Shown here: one piece after another, positions 47,910 to 57,059 of the stretch
Layout of the letters: each line of letters starts with the position of its first letter
Numbering within the stretch: position 1 is the stretch's first letter
From: Rhizobium johnstonii 3841
Lineage (GTDB): Bacteria; Pseudomonadota; Alphaproteobacteria; Rhizobiales; Rhizobiaceae
Direction of reading: 5' to 3'
DNA length: 64,000 nucleotides
Assembly (NCBI RefSeq): GCF_000009265.1
Contig: NC_008381.1
Coordinates: 248,001 to 312,000, forward strand
Translations under genes and position numbers: made by a program
Notes under the pieces: model-generated
The model's input: the letters and a program-made list of their open reading frames with translations, nothing else
What the model was told of the DNA's origin: nothing
Databases searched by the model: none

Positions 47910-50900
47910 TCATCTCTGGCCTTGCCCCCGCTTCGAAAGCTCGGGCTTGAAGGCGATCGCTGCTCGATCGTTGGATGCCTGTGGCTCCGAGTCGGCGGTA
48001 TCAGGCCCGGTCCGGTGAACGAGGCGCTTGAGCGCTTCGTTGAGGTCGTCGACGAAGGTGAAGATGACAGGGATGACGACGAGGCTGAGCAGCGTCGACA
48101 TCATCACGCCGCCGATCACCACAATCGCCATCGGCTGCCGGAAGCTGGAATCGCCACCCGTCAGGCTGAGCGCGACCGGAAGCATGCCGCATGCCATGGC
48201 GATCGTGGTCATGATGATCGGTCGTGCGCGCTTGTGGCAGGCATCCACGAGGGCATCGAACCGGGGCATGCCCTGACGGCGCGACATGATCGCGTATTCG
48301 ATGAGAAGGATGGAGTTCTTCGTCACCACGCCCATGAGCATGAGCAGCCCGATGACGGCCGACATCGAGAAGCTGGTTCCGGTCACCACCAACGGCACCA
48401 GCGCGCCGCCGAGCGAGAGCGGCAGAGCCATCAGAAGCGTGAACGGCTGCAGGAAGTCGTGAAAAAGCAGGACGAGGATCGCGTAGATGCAAAACACCCC
48501 GATGGCCATTGCAAGGCCAAAGCTTTGGAACAGCTCCGAACTGCGCTGAAGTTCGCCCTGCTCGACGAGAGTGACGCCCGACGGCAGATGCTGAAGCGCC
48601 GGCAGGGCCTGCGCCTCGCGGTTGACGTCGCCCAGGATGCGGCCGTTGAGCTCGACGGAAAGAGTAACATTGCGCATCCGGTCGATGCGGTCGATCTCCG
48701 ACGGGCTGCCGCCGATCCGGATATCGGCGATCGATCCGAGATCGACATTGCCGTTCGTTCCTGCCACTCGCATGTTCTTGATGTCGTCGAGCTTCGTGCG
48801 TGTCTCGGGGCTGAAGCGAACGACAATCGGAACCTGGCGCTGCGGCAGGTTGAGCTTTGGCAGATCGGCGGAGTATTCCCCATCCGTCGCCACGCGCACG
48901 GCTTCGGCGATGGCGCTCGAGGTCACCCCGAGCGCTGCTGCGCGCGCGAAGTCTGGCGTGATCTGGATTTCCGGCGCCTGCCTGGCTGCGGTCGATGTCA
49001 CCGCGCCGATGCCCTGCAGCGTGCGGAGCTGTTCTTCAAGCGCCGTGCTTGCGCTGTCAAGCGCATTGGCATCGTCACTGGCAAGGGTGATCTCCAGCTT
49101 CGTACCATTGCCGCCACCGCCGACCGCGACCCGCACACCGGGCAGGACCGAGAGAGCCTGCCGGATGTCGTTTTCGATTTCCGACTGCTTGCGGTCACGC
49201 TCGCCGATGGGCGGCAGCACAGCGACGATCGTGGCGGATCCGACGCTGCTCGTGGTGCTGGAGTCGGGGCCCCCGCCCGAGGATGCGGAACCGACCGAGG
49301 AAAAGACATGTGTCACGTCCTGGAGCTTGCCGATGATATCGGCGGCCTTCGTGGTCGTGGCGTCCGTCTGCTCGATAGTAGCACCCGGCTGCATGGTGAG
49401 CGTGATCTGGGCTCGCGCGTCGTCGGACGCGGGCAGGAAGCCGGATTTCAGGAGTGGGATTGTGGCCAGCGAAAGTGCGACGACGATGGCAGTCACGGCC
49501 ACCGTGGTCTTCCTGCGGTTCATCGCGGCTTTCACGATTGCCAGATAGGCGCGCATGATGCGGCCGTCCTTTTCCTCGCTCGGATGGGCCTTCATGAAAT
49601 AGGCGGCCATCATCGGCGTCAGCAGCCGTGCGACGACGAGCGAGACGAGGACCGCCACGGCGGCAGTGATACCGAACTGGCGGAATATAAGTCCCGGTAT
49701 GCCGCTCATGAAGGCCGTCGGCAGGAAGACCGCGACCAGCGTGAAGGTGGTCGCGATGACGGCGAGTCCGATCTCGTTGGCCGCCTCCAGAGCGGCGTCG
49801 ATCGGCCGCTTGCCCATCTGCAGGTGGCGAGCGATGTTCTCGACCTCGACGATGGCATCATCGACAAGGATGCCAACCACGAGCGACAGCGCCAGCAAGG
49901 TGACGACATTCAGGCTGAAGCCGGCCAGATACATGACGAGGAAGGTCGGTATGACCGACAGCGGCAGCGCCACGGCCGACAGGATCGTCGCACGCCAGTC
50001 CCGAAGGAAGAGCCAGACGACGATGATCGCCAGGATCGCGCCTTCGTACAGCATGTGCATCGAACCATCGTAATTGTCGATGATCGGCCCGAGCGTGCTG
50101 TAGGCCTCCTCGATCTGCACGTTGGAATGCTTGGCTGCGAACTGTTTCATCGCCTCGTCGACGTCGGCCGCGACACTGCTGTCCGAAAATCCGTTCGAGC
50201 GCTTGATCTCGACTGCGACCACCGGCTTGCCGTCAAGATAGGCCATCGAGGACCGCTCCGCGAAGCTGTCCGTGACGGATGCGACATCGTCGAGGCGAAC
50301 CTGCTGCCCGTTGGCCAGGGGAATTCTGAGCTCCTTCAGAGCATCGACCGACGCCACCGCACCGAGCGTGCGCAATGTCTGACGGGTGCCGCCAATCTCC
50401 CCAAGGCCACCTGACGTATCGGCCTGAACTGACTTCAATTGCGCCGACACAGTGGTCGCCGTCACGCCGAATGCGGCCATCGTCGTCGGATCGAGGTCGA
50501 CGTGAACTTCGCGGTCGACACCGCCGATGCGATTGACCTGTCCGACGCCCGGTACCGACAGGAGCGCCTTGGTCAGATCGTTGTCGATGAACCAGGAGAG
50601 CTCGGTTTCATTGAGGACGGCAGACCGGATGGCATAGGTGACTAGCGCCGAACTCTGTACGGTGACTTTGGTGACGCTTGGCGTTTGCATCTGCGCCGGC
50701 AGATCGGCCGTTGCGCTGTCCACGGCGTTGCGGACCTCGTTCAGGGCCGTTTCGCTGTCCTTCTCCAGTTTGAAGGAGACGCTGATTGACACCGTGCCGT
50801 CGGTTATCGTCGTGGTGACGTGGTCGAGATAGCTTAGCGAGGCAAGATTGTCCTCGATCGTGCGGGCGACCTCCGTCTCGAGTTGCGCCGGTGCGGCGCC

Positions 50901-51059
50901 ATCGAGCGTCGCGGTAATTTTGATGGTCGGGAGGTCCATATCGGGGAAGTTCTGGACCGGCAGCTGCTTGAAGGCCAGCAAACCGCCGACGGCAAGCATC
51001 GCAAAGAGCAGGATCGCCGGTACGGGATTGCGGATCGAAAATGCGGAAAAGTTCATCAA
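47910..51059 (-). CDS. RND-family efflux transporter, inner-membrane pump
   Basis: Proton-driven exporter of 1049 residues, full length for the AcrB/MdtB group. The N-terminus MMNFSAFSIRNPVPAILLF is typical; the proton-relay aspartates in the fourth membrane helix are D400-D401 in VGILVDDAIVEVEN. The protein has two repeats, each with one helix, a large periplasmic domain and five more helices. It overlaps the adaptor gene by 4 bases, so the two are translated together. With the adaptor (51056-52156) and probably the NodT-type channel (55571-57025) it forms a tripartite pump expelling drugs or plant compounds. Likely control is by the adjacent two-component system. Confidence 0.93.
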   Translation of the reverse strand: MMNFSAFSIRNPVPAILLFAMLAVGGLLAFKQLPVQNFPDMDLPTIKITATLDGAAPAQLETEVARTIEDNLASLSYLDHVTTTITDGTVSISVSFKLEKDSETALNEVRNAVDSATADLPAQMQTPSVTKVTVQSSALVTYAIRSAVLNETELSWFIDNDLTKALLSVPGVGQVNRIGGVDREVHVDLDPTTMAAFGVTATTVSAQLKSVQADTSGGLGEIGGTRQTLRTLGAVASVDALKELRIPLANGQQVRLDDVASVTDSFAERSSMAYLDGKPVVAVEIKRSNGFSDSSVAADVDEAMKQFAAKHSNVQIEEAYSTLGPIIDNYDGSMHMLYEGAILAIIVVWLFLRDWRATILSAVALPLSVIPTFLVMYLAGFSLNVVTLLALSLVVGILVDDAIVEVENIARHLQMGKRPIDAALEAANEIGLAVIATTFTLVAVFLPTAFMSGIPGLIFRQFGITAAVAVLVSLVVARLLTPMMAAYFMKAHPSEEKDGRIMRAYLAIVKAAMNRRKTTVAVTAIVVALSLATIPLLKSGFLPASDDARAQITLTMQPGATIEQTDATTTKAADIIGKLQDVTHVFSSVGSASSGGGPDSSTTSSVGSATIVAVLPPIGERDRKQSEIENDIRQALSVLPGVRVAVGGGGNGTKLEITLASDDANALDSASTALEEQLRTLQGIGAVTSTAARQAPEIQITPDFARAAALGVTSSAIAEAVRVATDGEYSADLPKLNLPQRQVPIVVRFSPETRTKLDDIKNMRVAGTNGNVDLGSIADIRIGGSPSEIDRIDRMRNVTLSVELNGRILGDVNREAQALPALQHLPSGVTLVEQGELQRSSELFQSFGLAMAIGVFCIYAILVLLFHDFLQPFTLLMALPLSLGGALVPLVVTGTSFSMSAVIGLLMLMGVVTKNSILLIEYAIMSRRQGMPRFDALVDACHKRARPIIMTTIAMACGMLPVALSLTGGDSSFRQPMAIVVIGGVMMSTLLSLVVIPVIFTFVDDLNEALKRLVHRTGPDTADSEPQASNDRAAIAFKPELSKRGQGQR

Positions 51060-52156
51060 CCTTCTCCCGCAATCTTCACGAGATCGTTGTCCGACAGAAA
51101 CGCTCCGCCCGACGTCACCACTCTCGCCGAGAAATCTATGCCGGAGACGATCTCGACTTCGCCGTCGGCGCGGCGGCCGGTCTCGACCCGCACCCGTCTT
51201 ACCCGCTTGTCCTCGCCGGCCGTGAAGACATAGTTTATCCCGTCACGGAAAACGATCGCTGTCTCCGGAACCGTCAGCGCCGGCGTGGTCGTCAGTTCGA
51301 TGGTGCCGGTGACATAAAGACCGGTGCGCGGCTGAACGTCCTGGGGAAGCGCGACATAGACGATCGCCCGGCTTGTATTGGTGTCGATCGAAGGTCCGAC
51401 GAGCCTTACCTTGCCCTGAATGGGACGCCCGTCCGGCCCGTCGATGTCGACGCGCAATCCTTCCGAGATGCGTGAGAGATAGCGGGCCGAAACCTCGGCC
51501 TGCCATTCGACCCGCTGCTGGCGGACCAGGCGAAACAATTCAGTGCCCGACGAGACGACCGCGCCGAGTTCGGCCGATCGCGAGGTTACCAGGCCGTCGT
51601 CGACGGCCGTGACGGTCGTCTGGTCGAGCTTGATCTTCTGGCTGTCGAGCGCCGCCTCTTCAGACGCAAGACTTGCCGTCGCCGTCTGTTCGTCGGCGAA
51701 ATATTCGACAATCTTCTCATCCGAAAGGGCGCCCGAAGAGCGGAGCTGCCGAGCCCGGTCCGCATTGGCCTTCGCCTTTGTCAGGTTTGCCTGAGCGGTC
51801 ACGACGGCCGCCTCCTGCTTGCGAAGGTCGGCCTGGACGCTGTCCTGCGACATCAGGACAAGGGTCTGCCCCTTCTTGACCACGGAGCCGACGTCGGCCA
51901 GGATTTCGGTTACGCGCAGGCCGCTCGTCTCGGAAGCGATGATGGCTTCCTGCCAGGGCTTCAGCCAGCCGCTTGCGGGAACGGTTTCCGGCCAGTCTCG
52001 TTGCGTCGGCGTCACCAGCGAGACGGTCAGGGCGGGTGCGGCGGATTGATCCGCCATGGCATTGCGCAGGGGAAGCAGGAGCGCTGCCGCAACAAGAGCG
52101 GCAGCGAATATTCTGGGCGGTTTTCTCAACGATGCATTCCTTGTGGTCGAAGGCAT
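51056..52156 (-). CDS. RND efflux periplasmic adaptor (membrane-fusion protein)
   Basis: HlyD/AcrA-family adaptor of 366 residues. A signal anchor lies at about 10-35 (FAAALVAAALLLPLRNAMA). The lipoyl half-motifs flank a helical hairpin: SETSGLRVTEILADVGSVVK then a coiled region of about 95-150 (QAEAAVVTAQANLTKAKANA-like) and TVTAVDDGLVTSRSAELGAV. The beta-barrel domain (LVGPSIDTNTSRAIVYVALP) follows. There is no lipobox cysteine, so it is held by the N-terminal helix or free in the periplasm. It is the first gene of the pump operon, transcribed away from the response regulator gene. Confidence 0.92.
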   Translation of the reverse strand: MPSTTRNASLRKPPRIFAAALVAAALLLPLRNAMADQSAAPALTVSLVTPTQRDWPETVPASGWLKPWQEAIIASETSGLRVTEILADVGSVVKKGQTLVLMSQDSVQADLRKQEAAVVTAQANLTKAKANADRARQLRSSGALSDEKIVEYFADEQTATASLASEEAALDSQKIKLDQTTVTAVDDGLVTSRSAELGAVVSSGTELFRLVRQQRVEWQAEVSARYLSRISEGLRVDIDGPDGRPIQGKVRLVGPSIDTNTSRAIVYVALPQDVQPRTGLYVTGTIELTTTPALTVPETAIVFRDGINYVFTAGEDKRVRRVRVETGRRADGEVEIVSGIDFSARVVTSGGAFLSDNDLVKIAGEG

Positions 52157-52266
52157 TGGTGCCTTTTCCCGAGCTGTGCCAACTCGATGAAGGATTGCGG
52201 CTCATGTGGAGGCAACCCGATCCTGGCTCGCGGTGATGTCATCGCAGGATAAGTAACGGGGTGAAC

Positions 52267-52303
52267 GTTAAGTGCGGTCAAGTTAGTGTTAAGTTAGGTA
52301 AAA
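52267..52303 (+). promoter_or_regulatory. four-hexamer response-regulator box, copy 2
   Basis: GTTAAG-tgcg-GTCAAG-ttagt-GTTAAG-ttag-GTAAAA, hexamers at 52267, 52277, 52288 and 52298 (spacing 10-11-10). It lies 111 bp upstream of the adaptor start (minus) and 62 bp upstream of the response-regulator start (plus), so one site could serve both. Tandem direct repeats about one helical turn apart are what OmpR/PhoB-type regulators bind. Confidence 0.8.
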
Positions 52304-52364
52304 CCCGGTCGCGCGGCTGAGTTTGTGCTGTATGGCTTACCCGGATCAATGACGGACGAAGTGA

Positions 52365-53051
52365 ATGAACAAGGTTCTCCTCATCGACGACGATGCCGAG
52401 CTGACGACGCTTCTGCAGGAATATCTGGTCGAAGAAGGATATGACGTCGTCACGGATACGGACGGGCGCGCCGCCATTGCGGCGGCGGCCGGCAATACGG
52501 TCGATATTATCGTGCTCGACATCATGATGCCTCGGATGAACGGGATCGAGGTTCTGCAGAGGATCAGGAAGCTCAGCCAGGTCCCGGTCCTGATGCTGAC
52601 CGCAAGGGGCGATGACGTCGACAGGATATCGGGTCTCAATCTGGGCGCCGACGACTATGTGCCGAAGCCATGCTCGCCGGGCGAACTTGCGGCGAGACTG
52701 CGCGCTATCCTCCGCCGGGCAGGACAGCCGGCGGCCGGTACTTCGACCGACACGATAAGGGCGGGAAAACTCGTGATTCATCCGGGCAGCAGGATCGCCG
52801 AATGGCGCGGCGAAAGCTTGGAACTGACCGGCACGGAATTCAGCCTGATCGAGGTCCTCGCCCGCAGCGCTGGCCAGCTCGTGTCGAAGCAGGACATTTC
52901 GAAGCGGGCCTTCGGCAAGCCGCTCACCCCATTCGATCGCCGTATCGACGTCCATATCAGCAGCGTTCGTCAGAAGCTCGGACTGAGGGAGGACGGCCAA
53001 TCCTGGATCCAGTCCGTTCGCGGCCAGGGCTATCAACTTCTCGTGGACTGA
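52365..53051 (+). CDS. OmpR-family response regulator, CpxR-like
   Basis: Regulator of 228 residues. The receiver domain has the acidic pocket LIDDDAE, the phospho-acceptor D52 in IVLDIMMP, T79 in LMLTARG and K101 in YVPKPCSPGEL. The C-terminal winged helix (about 130-228) contains LELTGTEFSLIEVLA and FDRRIDVHISSVRQKL. It is divergent from the pump operon, with a four-hexamer box between. The kinase gene follows 2 bases after its stop. It should activate or repress the efflux genes in response to envelope or chemical stress. Confidence 0.93.
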   Translation: MNKVLLIDDDAELTTLLQEYLVEEGYDVVTDTDGRAAIAAAAGNTVDIIVLDIMMPRMNGIEVLQRIRKLSQVPVLMLTARGDDVDRISGLNLGADDYVPKPCSPGELAARLRAILRRAGQPAAGTSTDTIRAGKLVIHPGSRIAEWRGESLELTGTEFSLIEVLARSAGQLVSKQDISKRAFGKPLTPFDRRIDVHISSVRQKLGLREDGQSWIQSVRGQGYQLLVD

Positions 53052-53053
53052 CC

Positions 53054-54343
53054 ATGCCCCGGCTTTTCTGGAAATTCTTCACGACGATCTGGTTGACGAT
53101 GGCGGCGACAGTCGGCGTGATCATCCTGCTCGTCAATTTTCTCCAAGAGGTTCCTTTTGCGCGCGAACTGGAGGAAGAGCGGCGAGCGATCGCCCTGAAC
53201 CTCACCGCAAACGTGCTCGCCAAAGATGGCGAAGATGCCGCCGCGCATTTCGTGCGCACAAATGAAGAGACGCTACCGGCTGGTCTGACGATCTCCAAAA
53301 CTGCGAAAGCCGATGCTTGTGCGGTTCCAAAGACCGTCGACACAAGATCCGTCCAGGAGGACGGGGTTTGCTATCAGATTTCCCTGCCGGTCCTGGCGAC
53401 GTTCACCTTCGAGAACTTCGGCCCGTTCTTGCCATGGCTCACGATCCTGATTTCGAGCACGATATCGGCAGGCGCACTCGCCCGATACCTCATTCGTCCC
53501 GTCGTTCATCTGCGCGATGGCTTGAGCGCGCTCGCCCATGGCCGCTTCGACTTCCGCATTGGTGACAAGATGGCCGGCCGAAAGGACGAGGTTACCGCGC
53601 TTGCACATGATTTCGATTCCAGCGCCGCCCGGCTTCAGGAGCTGCAGGATGCGCAGCAGCGGTTGTTCCATGATGTCTCACACGAACTGCGTTCGCCTTT
53701 GTCCCGCCTGCAGGCCGCTGTCGGCGTCCTCCGGCAGAGCCCGGCGAAACTCGCCGCCATGCTGGACCGCATGGACCGAGAGGTCGAACGGCTTGATGCC
53801 CTGGTCGGCGAAGTTCTGACGCTTGCAAGGTTGACTGCCGGATCCAGCCGGCCGCTGAAAACGCACACTCTTGATGTCATCGAACTCCTGAACGAAATCC
53901 TCAGCGACGCGGCATTCGAAGCCCAGGCACGGGAGGTCTCGATCACAACCAGTGTCGAGGGCACCTTCCGCGCCGAGGTCGAAGGTGAGCTGGTCTACAG
54001 GGCGCTCGAAAACGTCGTGCGCAACGCCGTCAAATACACGGCCGAGCATTCGCGCATATCAGTAGCTTGCGAGGCGACGGCCGACCGCCTCGAAATCTGC
54101 GTCACGGATCAGGGGCCAGGTGTCAGGCGGGACGAACTCGAACGGATCTTCCAGCCGTTCTCACGTGGGACAGAGGCCGTGCCAAGAGGCGGATACGGCC
54201 TTGGTCTGGCAATCACCAGGCAGGCCATCGAACGCCACGGTGGGCGTGTGTATGCGTCATTGCCTGATACAGGTGGCCTGGCAATCACCCTGGAGCTTCC
54301 CAGGAAGCCGATACCCTATGGCTTGGCGGACGAACACGCCTGA
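53054..54343 (+). CDS. sensor histidine kinase, CpxA-like
   Basis: Membrane kinase of 429 residues from the ATG at 53054. Membrane segments lie at about 8-30 and 124-145 around a short periplasmic domain of about 90 residues containing two cysteines (C89, C106) that could form a disulphide. HAMP is at about 145-200; the phospho-acceptor is H210 in FHDVSHELRSPLSRL; the ATP-binding domain has NVVRNAVKYT (N box), DQGPGVRR (G1) and GGYGLGLAITRQAI (G2). Partner of the response regulator encoded just upstream. Signal unknown. Confidence 0.93.
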   Translation: MPRLFWKFFTTIWLTMAATVGVIILLVNFLQEVPFARELEEERRAIALNLTANVLAKDGEDAAAHFVRTNEETLPAGLTISKTAKADACAVPKTVDTRSVQEDGVCYQISLPVLATFTFENFGPFLPWLTILISSTISAGALARYLIRPVVHLRDGLSALAHGRFDFRIGDKMAGRKDEVTALAHDFDSSAARLQELQDAQQRLFHDVSHELRSPLSRLQAAVGVLRQSPAKLAAMLDRMDREVERLDALVGEVLTLARLTAGSSRPLKTHTLDVIELLNEILSDAAFEAQAREVSITTSVEGTFRAEVEGELVYRALENVVRNAVKYTAEHSRISVACEATADRLEICVTDQGPGVRRDELERIFQPFSRGTEAVPRGGYGLGLAITRQAIERHGGRVYASLPDTGGLAITLELPRKPIPYGLADEHA

Positions 54344-54618
54344 GGACCGCTCGACGAAGCTTGAGGCGGTGGTCGGTCATCCCGAAGTAAAAACGACGGG
54401 CGCGAGGGAGGCGGGCGCCGAAGCTTTGCTTTTGAAACTTCGCGCCGGATGTTCCGCGTCACCGGCATGGGTGCGTTTGCAATCATCATTGACAACATCA
54501 CCATCGGGGCGCGACGGTCGCGAAGGGCGGCAACCGCGCCATCGCACATTGCGGTAGGTCAAGGCGGCCGCCAAGCCGGTCCGGTATCGTGCATGCTCTT
54601 CTAGCTGGAGCCTTACAC

Positions 54619-55101
54619 ATGACGATCCCCGCCAAGTCGATGATGACAACGGATTTAGTTACGGTGTCGCCTGAGGCCACCGTGGCCGAGGCCGCCCGGT
54701 GCATGCTTATCCATCACGTCACCGCCGTACCGGTGGTGGACGCCGATAACCGGCCGCTTGGATTGGTCAGCGAAGGCGACGTGATGCGCCACTTCGGCTC
54801 GCAGTTTCAAAGTGAGCGGGCGCAATGGCTACGCATGCTGGCGGAAGGCGAGACGCTCGCCCCGGAGTTCCTCGCCGAAATCCGCCTCAACCAGCAGCAC
54901 GTCCGCGAGATTATGCACACGGCCATCATCTCCGCTGGTGAGGAAGCCTCGCTTGCGGAGTTGGCTGATCTGATGCTGAAACATGGGATCAAGCGCGTCC
55001 CTATCCTGCGTGACGGCGTGTTGGTTGGCATCGTCAGCCGCGCCGACGTGGTTCGGGCCGTCGTCGAAAAACTGGACGATTTGCTTGAGCCGACGGACTA
55101 G
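54619..55101 (+). CDS. CBS-domain protein
   Basis: Protein of 160 residues made of two CBS domains: residues about 1-62 (MTTDLVTVSPEATVAEAARC, ending LGLVSEGDVMRHFG) and about 95-155 (IMHTAIISAGEEASLAELAD, ending GILRDGVLVGIVSRADVV-like). CBS pairs bind adenosine nucleotides and usually sense energy state; stand-alone versions modulate partner proteins. I chose the ATG at 54619. The 275 bases before it hold no gene I can support. No direct link to efflux is visible. Confidence 0.88.
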   Translation: MTIPAKSMMTTDLVTVSPEATVAEAARCMLIHHVTAVPVVDADNRPLGLVSEGDVMRHFGSQFQSERAQWLRMLAEGETLAPEFLAEIRLNQQHVREIMHTAIISAGEEASLAELADLMLKHGIKRVPILRDGVLVGIVSRADVVRAVVEKLDDLLEPTD

Positions 55102-55570
55102 CACCGGAAGCTGGTCGGCCGGACCCCATCATCCACCAGCGCAGCGGCCGGTCGGCGACCAACAGCAGCGGCACGACAAAAATCAGCGGGGCGTAGGGGT
55201 GGCACGCCTTGATGCCTCTCATGTTGAGCAGCATCTGCATTGTCGATTTGAGGCGATAGTTCGCTGGTGGAAGGCGGGCAGCGCCCTGGAGCCGCTCGAC
55301 GATCTGACCGACGAGGAGATCGCGACTAAGCTGCCGGTGCATCTTCGCTATCTTCCCGACGCGCTCGCGGCATGAATGAGAAAATGGCGATGCCTTCCTT
55401 CCATCCGGACTCGATGCAGCTCTTCCTCGTTGAGGACGAGGCCGCGCAGCTCTGCTGAACCGAGATGTGCGACGAGACCCGGATTTTACCCAACTTTACA
55501 GTGTCTTTACAGCCATTAACGTTGGCGCCGCTAAGCCTGAACCTACGATCCCGGTTCAGAAAGCTCGCCA
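55102..55570. other. 469-base region with weak short frames and a regulatory box
   Basis: Contains one plausible open end, a plus-strand stretch coding FEAIVRWWKAGSALEPLDDL and LTDEEIATKLPVHLRYLPDA with TGA at 55373-55375. A 28-residue frame (55372-55458, MNEKMAMPSFHPDSMQLFLV) overlaps that stop by ATGA. Neither matches a family I know and the first has no clear start, so both are noted as possible remnants. The last part carries the box at 55484-55520. Confidence 0.4.
55484..55520 (-). promoter_or_regulatory. four-hexamer response-regulator box, copy 3
   Basis: On the minus strand: GTTAAT-ggct-GTAAAG-acact-GTAAAG-ttgg-GTAAAA. In plus coordinates the hexamers start at 55484, 55494, 55505 and 55515, again 10-11-10. 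It ends 50 bp upstream of the outer-membrane factor start at 55571. It is oriented opposite to that gene. Confidence 0.78.
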
Positions 55571-57025
55571 GTGAGTCCGTCGCTCTGCACGAAAACATCA
55601 TCGCTCCGCTACGCCGCATCGGCGATCACGCTTCTGCTTGCGGGCTGCGTCAGCGGCCCGGATCACGCTCCCCCACAGATGCCGCTTCCTGCCAAATTCC
55701 AAGAGGGCGGGAGCAAGAGCAACGGCGATGTGGTGGCGGCGCAGTGGTGGACGGCCTATCGGGACAAACAGCTCGACGGCCTGGTGGCTCATGGCCTCAG
55801 CGAGAACCTTGATGTCCTGCAGGCGCTCGAGCGCATCAATTCGGCTTCCGCCAATGTTACGGTTGCCGGTGCCGGTGGCCTGCCGAGCCTCGATGTCGGC
55901 GCATCACACACCGTGTACGGTGAGAAGGGTTCGCAGCGTACGACCATCGGCACCAAGAACACGACAGGCGGCGAGGCCAGCCTTTCCTGGCTGCTCGACT
56001 TCTTCGGCCAGTACCGTCGCTCCAAGGAGAGTGCAATCGCCTCGCTTGGGGCCGCCTATGCAACGGCCGACGATGCCAAGCTCACCTTTCTGAAGGACCT
56101 CGTCTCCAGTTATGTCGACGCCCGCTATTATCAGCAGCGCATCGCGCTTTCGCAGGCGAACTTGAAATCCCGTCAGGAGACCTACGAACTCACGCAACTG
56201 CAGCTCAAGGCAGGTGCGGCCTCTCGCCTTGACGTCGTTCAGGCCGAAGGCCTTGTTCAGTCGACGAAGGCCGACATCCCTGGTCTCGAACAGAGCTTCA
56301 CCGTTTCGGCTCACCACATCGCCTTGCTGCTCGGGATGCCGGCGGCCTCGTTGATGAATGAGCTGCAGAGGAGTACAGGCCAGCCGGTCTTCCGCGGCGA
56401 CATTCGAGCCGGCATTCCGGCCGACCTCATCCGCAACCGTCCCGATATCCGCAAGGCAGAACGCGACCTGGCGGCGGCCGTCGCCGATATCGGTGCTGCC
56501 GAAGCCCAGCTTTATCCATCGATCTCGCTCTCCGGTTCGATCTCGCCGAGCTGGGTCAAATCATCGGGCGCCAGCGGCGGAACCATGACCAGTTGGTCGT
56601 TCGGACCGACGCTCAACCTGCCGATCTTCGACGGCGGCAAATTGCGGGCGAATGTCGATATCGAAAAATCCGATGCCAAGGCCCAATATCTCGCCTGGAA
56701 AGAGGCGGTGCTGAACGGGGTCGAAGAAGTGGAAAACGCGCTGTCGGCGGTTCGCCGCGACACGCAGACACTGGCGCCGCTGCGCAGGCAAGTGCAGACG
56801 GCTGAGGAATCACTCGCGCTTTCAACGACAAGCTATAAAGACGGCGCCTCGTCGCTGCTTGACGTCCTGGACGCTCAACGTTCGGTCTCCGATGCCCAGG
56901 CAAGCCTTGCAGCCACCGTGCAGGAGGTTGCCAAGGACTATGTGGATCTCTACGTCGCCATCGGCGCCGGCTACCTGACAGAACAAGGGCAGAATGCTCC
57001 GGAGCGAATGGCGAAGTCAGACTAA
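55571..57025 (+). CDS. outer-membrane efflux factor, NodT-type lipoprotein
   Basis: Outer-membrane channel of 484 residues. GTG start; a lipoprotein signal ends in the lipobox LLLAGC, so Cys27 would be acylated. Two repeats of the OEP/TolC fold follow, with WWTAYRDKQLDGLVAHGL, IRNRPDIRKAERDLAAAVAD and AEAQLYPSISLSGSISPSW, the NodT-family hallmarks. It is the third part of a tripartite pump with the RND transporter and adaptor encoded at 47910-52156, although it is not in the same operon. The shared box at 55484-55520 suggests joint control. Confidence 0.92.
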   Translation: MSPSLCTKTSSLRYAASAITLLLAGCVSGPDHAPPQMPLPAKFQEGGSKSNGDVVAAQWWTAYRDKQLDGLVAHGLSENLDVLQALERINSASANVTVAGAGGLPSLDVGASHTVYGEKGSQRTTIGTKNTTGGEASLSWLLDFFGQYRRSKESAIASLGAAYATADDAKLTFLKDLVSSYVDARYYQQRIALSQANLKSRQETYELTQLQLKAGAASRLDVVQAEGLVQSTKADIPGLEQSFTVSAHHIALLLGMPAASLMNELQRSTGQPVFRGDIRAGIPADLIRNRPDIRKAERDLAAAVADIGAAEAQLYPSISLSGSISPSWVKSSGASGGTMTSWSFGPTLNLPIFDGGKLRANVDIEKSDAKAQYLAWKEAVLNGVEEVENALSAVRRDTQTLAPLRRQVQTAEESLALSTTSYKDGASSLLDVLDAQRSVSDAQASLAATVQEVAKDYVDLYVAIGAGYLTEQGQNAPERMAKSD

Positions 57026-57059
57026 TTGGCCGAAGACAGTCAAGCGAGCGGCTCGCGGC

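Noticed and set aside
47859..50414. An 851-codon open frame on the plus strand over the RND gene
   Set aside because: It is a composition shadow (long runs of Asp, Arg, His, Gly). The minus-strand RND protein matches its family from end to end.
54344..54618. Possible gene remnant before the CBS-domain gene
   Set aside because: A short stretch (FRVTGMGAFAIIIDN) looks protein-like but I could not tie it to a family and no start or full frame exists.
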